A model generated the notes under the pieces. The model was given only the letters and a program-made list of their open reading frames with translations. It was not told where the DNA came from and made no database searches. Shown here in pieces: positions 1 through 5,448 of a DNA stretch of 5,448 nt. Origin of the DNA: Pseudomonadota bacterium. GTDB lineage: Bacteria; Pseudomonadota; Alphaproteobacteria; Rhizobiales; Rhizobiaceae. The position numbers were made by a program, and so were the translations under genes. The stretch's first letter is position 1, and each line of letters starts with the position of its first letter. Location: the NCBI GenBank assembly GCA_023451915.1, contig JAEXXS010000024.1, positions 1-5,448 on the forward strand, given 5' to 3'.

Positions 1-1383
1 CCCATTCACGTCGTTGGCGGCGGTCTCGCTGGCTCAGAAGCCGCCTGGCAGATTGCGCAGGCAGGCATTCCTGTCGTGCTGCATGAAATGCGCCCCGTGC
101 GCGGCACCGATGCGCACAAGACCGAGCAACTGGCGGAACTCGTCTGCTCCAATTCGTTCCGCTCCGACGATGCCGAAACCAATGCTGTTGGCGTGCTGCA
201 TGCGGAAATGCGCCTTGCAGGATCGCTCATCATGGCTTGCGCTGATGCGCATCAGGTTCCGGCAGGCGGCGCGCTTGCCGTGGACCGCGAGGGATTTGCG
301 CAGGCCGTGACCGAAAAGCTTGAGGCCCATCCACTGATCACCATTAAGCGTGAGGAAGTCGCCGGCCTGCCGCCAGAGGATTGGGGCACGACAATCATTG
401 CCACCGGTCCCTTGACAGCGCCGTCGCTGGCCGAAGCCATCGCTGCGGAAACGGATGCCGACGCGCTGGCCTTCTTCGACGCGATTGCGCCCATCGTGCA
501 TTTCGATTCGATCAATATGGACGTTTGCTGGTTCCAGTCGCGCTACGACAAGGTCGGCCCCGGCGGTACTGGCAAGGACTATATCAACTGCCCGATGGAC
601 AAGGAGCAGTATGAAGCCTTCGTCGCCGCACTCGTGGCGGGCGACAAGACAGAATTCAAGGAATGGGAAGGTACGCCCTATTTCGACGGCTGCCTGCCGA
701 TTGAAGTCATGGCGGAACGCGGACCTGAAACGCTGCGCCATGGCCCGATGAAGCCGATGGGCCTGACCAATGCGCATAACCCGACGGTGAAGGCCTATGC
801 GGTCGTGCAGCTGCGTCAGGACAATGCGCTTGGTACGCTCTACAACATGGTCGGATTTCAGACGAAGCTTAAATACGGCTCGCAGACGGGCATCTTCAAG
901 ATGATTCCCGGACTGGAAAATGCCGAATTCGCACGTCTCGGCGGTTTGCATCGCAACACTTACCTGAACTCACCGGTGCTGCTCGACAGCGTGCTGCGCC
1001 TGAAGTCGCGTCCGACCCTGCGCTTTGCCGGTCAGGTGACGGGTTGCGAGGGCTATGTCGAATCGTCGGCCATCGGACTTCTCGCCGGTCGGTTCTCCGC
1101 TGCGGAGCGACTGGGCAATGCTGCCGTGCCGCCACCGCCGACAACCGCCTTTGGCGCGTTGCTTGGACACATCACCGGCGGCCATATCGTCGCGGACGAT
1201 GCCGAACCCGGCAAGCGGTCGTTCCAGCCGATGAATGTCAATTTTGGCCTGTTTCCGCCGGTCGAAGTGCCGAAGGAAGAGGGTAAGCGTCTGCGCGGCA
1301 AGGAAAAGACCATTGCCAAGAAGCGCGCACTTTCCGCCCGCGCTCTTGCTGATTTCCGTAAATGGTTGGAACAACTGGCCTGA
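1..1383 (+). CDS. trmFO: TrmFO, folate/FAD-dependent tRNA (uracil-54-C5)-methyltransferase (5' end cut off by the window)
   Basis: The reading frame is open from base 1 and ends at TGA 1381-1383, giving 460 residues. The true start lies just outside the window, and probably only a few to about ten residues are missing, because the FAD-binding glycine motif [13 protein letters not shown] already sits at residues 4-16. TrmFO makes m5U54 (ribothymidine) in the T-loop of tRNA, using methylene-tetrahydrofolate as carbon donor and FAD/NAD(P)H as reductant, in the cytoplasm. Visible family signatures are [11 protein letters not shown] (45-55), [11 protein letters not shown] (227-237), [20 protein letters not shown] (344-363) and [10 protein letters not shown] (411-420). 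Cys49 and Cys231 correspond to the two functionally important cysteines of Bacillus subtilis TrmFO (Cys53 and Cys226). The C-terminus is Lys/Arg-rich and intact. The gene is not frameshifted. It converges on the minus-strand cluster with a 3-base gap between stop codons, so its own terminator must lie inside the opposing gene. GidA/MnmG is a distant relative but is longer and lacks these signatures. Confidence 0.97.
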   Translation, partial: PIHVVGGGLAGSEAAWQIAQAGIPVVLHEMRPVRGTDAHKTEQLAELVCSNSFRSDDAETNAVGVLHAEMRLAGSLIMACADAHQVPAGGALAVDREGFAQAVTEKLEAHPLITIKREEVAGLPPEDWGTTIIATGPLTAPSLAEAIAAETDADALAFFDAIAPIVHFDSINMDVCWFQSRYDKVGPGGTGKDYINCPMDKEQYEAFVAALVAGDKTEFKEWEGTPYFDGCLPIEVMAERGPETLRHGPMKPMGLTNAHNPTVKAYAVVQLRQDNALGTLYNMVGFQTKLKYGSQTGIFKMIPGLENAEFARLGGLHRNTYLNSPVLLDSVLRLKSRPTLRFAGQVTGCEGYVESSAIGLLAGRFSAAERLGNAAVPPPPTTAFGALLGHITGGHIVADDAEPGKRSFQPMNVNFGLFPPVEVPKEEGKRLRGKEKTIAKKRALSARALADFRKWLEQLA

Positions 1384-1386
1384 CGG

Positions 1387-2220
1387 TCAGAAATTGGCGC
1401 GAAACATCAGCCACTGTTTACGGATAGCCGAAATATCGGCTGTCCGTTCTGCCGCCTTGCCGCCCAAGCGTTCAATCGCTTTCAGATAAGCGGGCACAAT
1501 AGCCATCGGCAGAAACGCCGGTGCGAGACTTTTGGGCAATGTCGCCTTTGCCTTATCGAAAATCGCCAGATGTTCCCGCGCCAGGGCCAGCATGACGCTG
1601 ACCACGCGCTCACAGGCCGACGGATCATCGTTGGCTAAAAATGCCTCCCGCGTCACGCCAACTGAAGCCAGCATATCGGCTGGAACATAAAGCTGGCCGC
1701 GGCGGCGATGGATCGGCAGAAGGCGCAGCAGACCTGTTGTCGCCTGCGCAACGCCCGCATGACCGGCGGTCTCACTGTGCGCCTGCGCGGCATCCTGATC
1801 CAGAATAAAGCCGGCTAACTGAATGATTGCCGATGCGGTCTCGCCGCAATAGCCTTCCAGATCGTTGCGGCTCGGCATCGGATCGTCATAAAGATCGAAG
1901 ATGCGCGCCTCGCAATAATTGTCGAAAGCCGTTCGTGGCAATTCATATTTGTTGATCGTTTCGAGCAGAGCGGCGGCAATGGGATGCGCCTCGGCACTGC
2001 CCCTCGCCTCGCCATTGATCAGATCGCGCCACCATTGCAGGCGCACCTCGCCCGGCAATGGCTCATGAACCAGATCGCGAATGCGCGCCACTTCCGCATT
2101 GAAGGCATAAAGTGCCGCCAGACCGCCGCGTTTATCCTCCGCCGCATAAAGCACCGACAGGTAACGATCCCGGTCAGCCTCACGAAGGATCGCCAGGCAA
2201 TGTGCCTCATTCTGGTTCAT
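1387..2220 (-). CDS. Squalene/phytoene-synthase-fold protein, NDUFAF6 (C8orf38)-like, probably non-catalytic
   Basis: This 277-residue protein has ATG at 2220 and TGA at 1387-1389. It has the all-helical squalene/phytoene synthase fold signature and would usually be labelled a phytoene/squalene synthase family protein. The catalytic motifs are not there. Where true synthases have the first Asp-rich motif (DDxxD), it reads FNAEVARIRD (40-49), with only the last Asp kept. Where they have RDxxED before GRxYLP, it reads LLRLLPIHRRRGQLYVP (164-180), with none of the acidic residues. Both altered stretches match, as I remember it, human NDUFAF6, a mitochondrial complex I assembly factor (FNVELAQVKD and LRATPYH). 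Other shared stretches are RLQWWRDLI (60-68) and YCGETASAI (124-132). There is no signal peptide or transmembrane segment. The start is 5 bases after the stop of the DUF498 gene, with no good Shine-Dalgarno sequence, so translation is probably coupled. I infer a role in respiratory complex I assembly or a related membrane process. A residual prenyl-lipid binding role is also possible. Confidence 0.9.
   Translation of the reverse strand: MNQNEAHCLAILREADRDRYLSVLYAAEDKRGGLAALYAFNAEVARIRDLVHEPLPGEVRLQWWRDLINGEARGSAEAHPIAAALLETINKYELPRTAFDNYCEARIFDLYDDPMPSRNDLEGYCGETASAIIQLAGFILDQDAAQAHSETAGHAGVAQATTGLLRLLPIHRRRGQLYVPADMLASVGVTREAFLANDDPSACERVVSVMLALAREHLAIFDKAKATLPKSLAPAFLPMAIVPAYLKAIERLGGKAAERTADISAIRKQWLMFRANF
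1420..1447 (+). terminator. Hairpin 37 bases past the trmFO stop, inside the opposing gene
   Basis: The arms ACGGATAGCCGA (1420-1431) and TCGGCTGTCCGT (1436-1447) pair over 12 positions around a four-base AATA loop. The only imperfect position is 1425/1442. In + strand (trmFO) RNA this is a U-G wobble and the stem stays continuous; in minus-strand RNA it becomes an A-C mismatch. The stem is followed by TTCT only, not a long T run, so it would be a non-canonical terminator or a barrier protecting the trmFO 3' end. It also encodes residues near the C-terminus of the NDUFAF6-like protein, so chance pairing is possible. Confidence 0.4.
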
Positions 2221-2225
2221 GATCG

Positions 2226-2615
2226 TTATTCTACTGCAATAAGCGCCGCCGCGACCGCGCGATCTTCCGCCAGCAGCACATTATAGGTTCGCACGGCAGC
2301 GCCCGTGCTCATCGGATCGGATGAAATGCGATGCTCGCGCAAAATTGCGCGCACGTCTTCTGGAATACGTCGCAGATCCATTCCGGTTCCGACCAGCAGA
2401 ATCTCGATATCCGAAGCCTGTTGCAGAATAAGCGCCAGATCAGCGCGCGACAGAACGGGCGGCGTTGCGGGCTTCCAGCCGTGAATACCGGATGGAAGGC
2501 ACAGGATCGAACCGCGATGCGACATTTCGGCGAAACGAAAACCGCCATCGCCATAAGCATCAATCGGAGCGCGCCCCGGAAAATGCGCTTCGCGTATTTC
2601 TATTCCCTTGGCCAT
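2226..2615 (-). CDS. Mth938/DUF498-family protein, NDUFAF3-like
   Basis: This is a small soluble protein of 129 residues, with ATG at 2615 and TAA at 2226-2228. The family hallmarks are ILLVGTGMDLRRIPEDVR (72-89), typical of the Mth938 fold with its GTG turn, and the C-terminal block MSTGAAVRTYNVLLAEDRAV (102-121). There is no signal peptide or membrane helix, and the length is normal for the family. Known relatives include the archaeal protein MTH938, whose biochemical function is unsettled, and mitochondrial NDUFAF3, which helps assemble the Q-module of respiratory complex I. No enzyme active site can be identified from the sequence. The start is 2 bases past the secDF stop, and its Shine-Dalgarno sequence lies inside the secDF 3' end, so it is co-transcribed and probably translationally coupled. 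Gene neighbours (SecDF-YajC upstream, an NDUFAF6-like protein downstream) suggest work at the membrane-protein insertion or complex assembly step. That function is inference; the family assignment is firm. Confidence 0.92.
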   Translation of the reverse strand: MAKGIEIREAHFPGRAPIDAYGDGGFRFAEMSHRGSILCLPSGIHGWKPATPPVLSRADLALILQQASDIEILLVGTGMDLRRIPEDVRAILREHRISSDPMSTGAAVRTYNVLLAEDRAVAAALIAVE

Positions 2616-2617
2616 TC

Positions 2618-4894
2618 TCAGCTTTCCAGATTGAGCGATTGCGCCAGTTCGTCGCCCATTTCCTCATCCTGCTCGGGACCACGCGGCTTCAGCCCAAACT
2701 GAACCAGCAGCGGTGCGGCGATGAAGATCGATGAATAGCTCGCCACGATAATGCCGACACTGAGTGCCAGTGCAAACATGCGGATATCCGCGCCGCCGAA
2801 GGCATAAAGCGGAATATGCGCAAGGAACGTCACAAAAGACGTCAGCAAGGTACGCGACAGCGTCTGGTTGATCGAAGCATCGATGATCGCAGGCAGCGGC
2901 GCGCTGCTGTAGCGGCGCAGATTTTCGCGAACGCGGTCATAGATCACGACCGTATCGTTCAACGAATAACCGATGATTGTCAGGATTGCCGCAACGCTCC
3001 ACAGATTGAATTCCATGCGGAAGACAATGAACATGCCCGCAAGAATAACCACGTCATGCAGTGTCGAAAGCACCGCGCCAAGCGCCAACTGCCAGCGGAA
3101 CCGCACCCAGACGTAGATGAAAATGCCGATCAGCGACAGGACAACGGCCAGAATACCGGCGCGCGACAGCTGTTCGGAAACGGTCGGACCGACGACTTCC
3201 ACCCGCTGGAACGAATAATCCTGTTCGAACTCGCCGCGCAGTTTTACAGCAACCGTCTGTTCGGCATCGTCGCCCACTTCCTGGCTACCGATGATCACAA
3301 GCGCCGAACGCGGCGATTTGGCAGGGAGAACGCGGGCGCTATCGATATTCAGTTCGGAAAGACGGTCCTGAATGTCTTCAAGATTGGCGTCACCGCTGCG
3401 CGCCTGAAGCTCGACCATCGAACCGCCACGGAAATCGATGCCGTAGTTGAAGCCGATATTCACAAACAGCGCCACCACGATGGCGCAGGCCAACACCGAA
3501 ATGCCAAGCGTGATGAACTGCAGGCGCATGAACGGAATATGCGTCACCGTCGGCACCAGCTTAAGGCGACGCTTCGGTACTTCCTTCGGCTTCGCAGTGC
3601 GCACCCATTGGGCGATGAGCAGACGGGTGAAAGTGAGCGTGGTGAACAGCGTCGTACCGATACCGACCGCAACCGTCAGGGCAAAGCCATGCACCGTGCC
3701 GGAGCCAAGCAGAAAGAGAACCAGTGCGGCAATCAACGTGGTGAGATTGGCGTCAACAATGGTCGACAGAGCGCGGTAGAAACCCGATTCCATCGCCTGA
3801 ACGACGGAATAGCCCTTGCGGCGATCTTCACGCACGCGCTCATAGATCAGAATATTCGCGTCAACCGCCATGCCGATGATCAGCACCAGACCTGCAACGC
3901 TGGCAAGGCTGATCGATGCCCCGATCAGCGACATGACCGCAGTCAGGATGATGATATTGACCACAAGCGCCACCATCGCGATGACGCCAAGAACGCCATA
4001 GGACAGCACCATGAAGAGGCCGACGAGAAGCGCGGCCAGAAGTGCAGCCGTCACGGCGGCGCTGGCATAATCTTCGCCGAGCGCCGAGGCGATGGTGCGC
4101 TCTTCAAGCACGGTCACGGCTTGCGGCAATGTGCCGGAGCGCAGAACAACGGCCATGTTATTGGCGGCCTGCAAATCGAAGGCGCCGGAAATCTGCAATT
4201 CGTTTGTGTCGAGCGGCTCGCTGATGACGGGCGCAGACACGACCTGATTATCGACCACGATGGCAAAGCTCTTGCCCGTCGCGTTGGCGGTCAAGGCAGC
4301 CAGACCTTTTCGGCCGGCATCGTCGAGGGTCAGTGTGATGACCGGCTCATTATCATCGGCAGAAAGCGTTGCCTTCGCGTCGGTGATATTTGCGCCGGTG
4401 AGAATGGGTTGTTTCTTGACGAGATAGCCGACCGGGGGATCGTCATAGGAATAGACGATTTCGCTATCCGCTGGCGGTGTGCCGCGAATGGCATCGTCCG
4501 GCGAAACGGAATCGTCCACAGCGTGGAACGAAAGATCGCCGCGAATGCTCAGAATATCTTTCAGAAGCTGCGCATCGTAAAGGCCCGGCACTTCGACGCG
4601 AATCTGGTTGCGCGCTTCGGTTTCGACAACGGGATTACCGTAGCCAAGTTCCTCAAGGCGCTGCCGCATGATTTCTGCGGAGCGTTCCAGATCGTTCTTG
4701 CCCGCGTTTTGTATCTGCATGACGAGGCGCGAGCCGCCCGAAAGATCAAGGCCGAGCGCGACTTGTTTCTTCGGCAGGAAACCGGGCAGATTTGCCAGCG
4801 TTTCACGCGAGAAAAAATTGGGGGAAGCGATGACGAAGCTGACGAGAACCGCCAACCAGATCAGGGCCGATTTCCAGCGTGAAAAATAGAGCAT
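2618..4894 (-). CDS. secDF: SecDF, fused Sec translocon proton-driven export subunit
   Basis: This is a 758-residue natural fusion of SecD and SecF, which sits in the inner membrane beside SecYEG and YajC and uses the proton motive force to pull proteins across or help insert them. SecD half: TM1 at about 7-26, LGLDLSGG at 47-54, the periplasmic P1 region at about 30-275, then five helices at about 278-425 with [13 protein letters not shown] (341-353). SecF half: TM at about 460-480, [12 protein letters not shown] (485-496), a smaller periplasmic domain to about 575, then five helices at about 579-732 with [13 protein letters not shown] (642-654). Asp345, Asp647 and Arg681 align with the proton-path residues Asp340, Asp637 and Arg671 of Thermus SecDF. 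The joint at about 431-456 is a basic cytoplasmic linker, and the C-terminal tail is acidic (EQDEE). ATG 4894 was chosen because TM1 follows directly; a TTG 90 bases upstream would add a basic, non-membrane stretch. The Shine-Dalgarno sequence is weak (GGAA at 4908-4905, 10 bases from ATG). It lies 178 bases after yajC and 2 bases before the DUF498 gene. Confidence 0.96.
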   Translation of the reverse strand: MLYFSRWKSALIWLAVLVSFVIASPNFFSRETLANLPGFLPKKQVALGLDLSGGSRLVMQIQNAGKNDLERSAEIMRQRLEELGYGNPVVETEARNQIRVEVPGLYDAQLLKDILSIRGDLSFHAVDDSVSPDDAIRGTPPADSEIVYSYDDPPVGYLVKKQPILTGANITDAKATLSADDNEPVITLTLDDAGRKGLAALTANATGKSFAIVVDNQVVSAPVISEPLDTNELQISGAFDLQAANNMAVVLRSGTLPQAVTVLEERTIASALGEDYASAAVTAALLAALLVGLFMVLSYGVLGVIAMVALVVNIIILTAVMSLIGASISLASVAGLVLIIGMAVDANILIYERVREDRRKGYSVVQAMESGFYRALSTIVDANLTTLIAALVLFLLGSGTVHGFALTVAVGIGTTLFTTLTFTRLLIAQWVRTAKPKEVPKRRLKLVPTVTHIPFMRLQFITLGISVLACAIVVALFVNIGFNYGIDFRGGSMVELQARSGDANLEDIQDRLSELNIDSARVLPAKSPRSALVIIGSQEVGDDAEQTVAVKLRGEFEQDYSFQRVEVVGPTVSEQLSRAGILAVVLSLIGIFIYVWVRFRWQLALGAVLSTLHDVVILAGMFIVFRMEFNLWSVAAILTIIGYSLNDTVVIYDRVRENLRRYSSAPLPAIIDASINQTLSRTLLTSFVTFLAHIPLYAFGGADIRMFALALSVGIIVASYSSIFIAAPLLVQFGLKPRGPEQDEEMGDELAQSLNLES
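2622..2627 (-). promoter_or_regulatory. Ribosome binding site of the DUF498 gene, inside secDF
   Basis: On the minus strand this reads GGAAAG, 6 bases before the ATG at 2615. It lies within the last codons of secDF, so ribosomes finishing secDF pass over it. This supports coupled translation of the two genes. Confidence 0.6.
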
Positions 4895-4992
4895 AGAGCA
4901 GCAATTCCGTTTCAGCTTGGCCCCTTGGGCCTGGATAGAGCATGCCGGGGTACGCTTGCGCACCGCTCTCCGGCCATGGATCAAGCGCGCAT

Positions 4993-5009
4993 AAAAAAGT
5001 CGCGCCGAC
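4993..5009 (-). terminator. Short GC hairpin followed by T6, terminator-like
   Basis: On the minus strand GTCG-GCG-CGAC (5009-4999) forms a 4-base-pair stem with a three-base loop and is followed directly by six T (4998-4993). It lies 10 bases after the larger hairpin in the same spacer. The stem is short, so alone it would be a weak terminator. With the larger hairpin it may lower read-through from yajC into secDF. Confidence 0.35.
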
Positions 5010-5019
5010 CGAATATTGC

Positions 5020-5055
5020 ACGGGCTCCGGTTAGAAAAAACTTACCGGAGCCCGT
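5020..5055 (-). terminator. Strong hairpin in the yajC-secDF spacer; possible attenuator or mRNA 3'-end stabiliser
   Basis: A perfect 12-base-pair inverted repeat has arms at 5020-5031 and 5044-5055 (ACGGGCTCCGGT on the minus strand is the first arm's complement partner). Two more pairs are possible after a T-T mismatch, which closes the loop on a run of six A (T on the minus strand). It starts 17 bases past the yajC stop. In the yajC direction the stem is followed by GCAATATTCGG and not by a T run, so it is not a textbook intrinsic terminator. It could partly stop transcription together with the element at 4993-5009, or protect the yajC 3' end after RNA processing. The hairpin itself is certain; its role is inferred. 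Confidence 0.6.
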
Positions 5056-5072
5056 CTCATCTCAAAAAGAGA

Positions 5073-5417
5073 TTACTTGTTCTTATTATCGGCGACCGGT
5101 TCGCCCTTGACGCGCACATCCATCAGCGTGCTGCGCAGAACCTTGATGCGAACGCCTTCGGCGATTTCGACTTCGACTTCATTGTCGTCGACGACTTTCT
5201 GCACCTTGCCGACAATGCCGCCGCCGGTCACGACCGTATCGCCACGGCGCACCGCGTTCAGCATTTCCTGACGCTTCTTCATCTGGGTCCGCTGTGGGCG
5301 GATGATGAGGAAATACATGATGACGAAGATCAGGATGAACGGCAGAATGCTCATCAGCATGTCTGGGCCAAAAGCGCCGCCGCCAGGTGCTTGAGCGAAA
5401 GCCGGTGTTACGAACAT
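5073..5417 (-). CDS. yajC: YajC, Sec translocon accessory membrane protein
   Basis: This 114-residue protein is the usual YajC size, with ATG at 5417 and TAA at 5073-5075. YajC is a single-pass inner-membrane protein that associates with SecDF and the SecYEG/YidC holotranslocon. It has one hydrophobic helix at about 21-39, followed by the family signature YFLIIRPQRTQMKKRQ (35-50) and a small cytoplasmic beta-rich domain with RGDTVVTGGGIVGKV (58-72). The first residues MFVTPAFAQA contain AFAQA, which looks like a signal-peptidase site but has no hydrophobic core before it, so it is most likely just the short periplasmic N-terminus. The start is fixed by a strong Shine-Dalgarno sequence. No in-frame stop occurs in the 31 bases upstream, but there is also no ATG, GTG or TTG start there. 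It is the first visible gene of the minus-strand cluster; its promoter must lie beyond the right edge or in the last 30 bases. Confidence 0.96.
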   Translation of the reverse strand: MFVTPAFAQAPGGGAFGPDMLMSILPFILIFVIMYFLIIRPQRTQMKKRQEMLNAVRRGDTVVTGGGIVGKVQKVVDDNEVEVEIAEGVRIKVLRSTLMDVRVKGEPVADNKNK

Positions 5418-5423
5418 TAGGAA

Positions 5424-5430
5424 CTCCTCT
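5424..5430 (-). promoter_or_regulatory. Ribosome binding site of yajC
   Basis: On the minus strand this reads AGAGGAG, a near-ideal Shine-Dalgarno sequence, with a 6-base gap to the yajC ATG at 5417. It is the strongest ribosome site in the window and decides the yajC start. Confidence 0.85.
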
Positions 5431-5448
5431 GAAGTCTCAAAGACAATT

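Larger units (their letters stand above)
4895..5072 (-). other. 178-base yajC-secDF spacer (leader of secDF)
   Basis: This non-coding gap holds the two hairpin elements described separately and a small GC repeat (GGCCC/GGGCC at 4919-4931) about 25 bases before the secDF start. I see no convincing -35/-10 promoter pair on the minus strand, so whether secDF has its own promoter cannot be decided by eye. A spacer this long stands out against the 2- and 5-base gaps downstream. Confidence 0.6.

Noticed and set aside
34..951. A 305-codon open frame on the minus strand, antisense to trmFO
   Set aside because: No recognisable motif, and it fully overlaps the well-supported trmFO. Open antisense frames are common at this GC content.
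970..1374. A 134-codon minus-strand open frame near the trmFO 3' end
   Set aside because: Lies wholly within trmFO, with no domain signature and no plausible ribosome site noticed.
2816..4882. A 688-codon open frame on the + strand, antisense to secDF
   Set aside because: Its product is rich in Arg, His, Asp, Gln and Asn with no domain or membrane pattern, as expected when hydrophobic codons are read in reverse. SecDF on the other strand is unmistakable.
4919..4931. GGCCC/GGGCC mini-repeat before secDF, considered as an operator or translation-control hairpin
   Set aside because: Only five pairs around a three-base loop. This is too short to separate from chance in GC-rich DNA.
4895..4984. 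A 30-residue N-terminal extension of SecDF from a TTG start
   Set aside because: The extension is basic and Cys-containing, with no family resemblance. The normal SecD N-terminus (short lead, then TM1) begins at ATG 4894.
4803..5021. A 72-codon open frame on the minus strand across the yajC-secDF spacer and the secDF start
   Set aside because: It overlaps the hairpins and the secDF N-terminus in another frame and has no recognisable features.
5059..5073. ATCTC/GAGAT mini-hairpin at the yajC stop
   Set aside because: Five weak pairs, overlapping the stop codon. No sign that it matters beside the strong hairpin next to it.
1..5448. Mobile element, phage, CRISPR or toxin-antitoxin system
   Set aside because: No transposase, integrase, direct-repeat array or small gene pair is visible. 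Gene content is housekeeping and I see no obvious composition shift.

Overview
The window looks like ordinary chromosomal core DNA from an alphaproteobacterium of the order Hyphomicrobiales. It is most likely from Brucella or the closely related Ochrobactrum group. This rests on the TrmFO and SecDF protein sequences, the compact gene order, the moderately high GC content, and the presence of two small proteins whose closest well-known relatives are mitochondrial. The species call comes from remembered sequence resemblance and was not searched. There are no mobile elements, RNA genes, CRISPR arrays or integration scars.

Layout: trmFO, which makes m5U54 in tRNA, runs on the + strand from beyond the left edge to 1383. 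It meets a minus-strand cluster head-on, with only 3 bases between the two stop codons. Read in its own direction, the cluster is yajC (5417 to 5073), a 178-base spacer with a strong hairpin, a fused secDF gene (4894 to 2618), a Mth938/DUF498-family gene (2615 to 2226), and a squalene/phytoene-synthase-fold gene (2220 to 1387). The last three genes are separated by 2 and 5 bases and almost certainly share a transcript.

Function: YajC and SecDF are accessory parts of the Sec translocon and use the proton gradient to help move or insert proteins. The two genes behind them resemble the mitochondrial complex I assembly factors NDUFAF3 (DUF498 family) and NDUFAF6 (C8orf38). The second lacks the Asp-rich motifs that a real squalene or phytoene synthase needs, so it is probably a non-catalytic assembly factor and not an isoprenoid enzyme. 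The cluster therefore looks like a bacterial counterpart of a membrane-insertion plus complex I assembly module. To my knowledge this gene-order link has already been noted for NDUFAF3, so it is a meaningful context but not a new system.

The less explained signals are two hairpins. One lies in the yajC-secDF spacer. The other is buried in the 3' end of the NDUFAF6-like gene just past the trmFO stop, and it pairs better in the trmFO transcript than in the opposite one.
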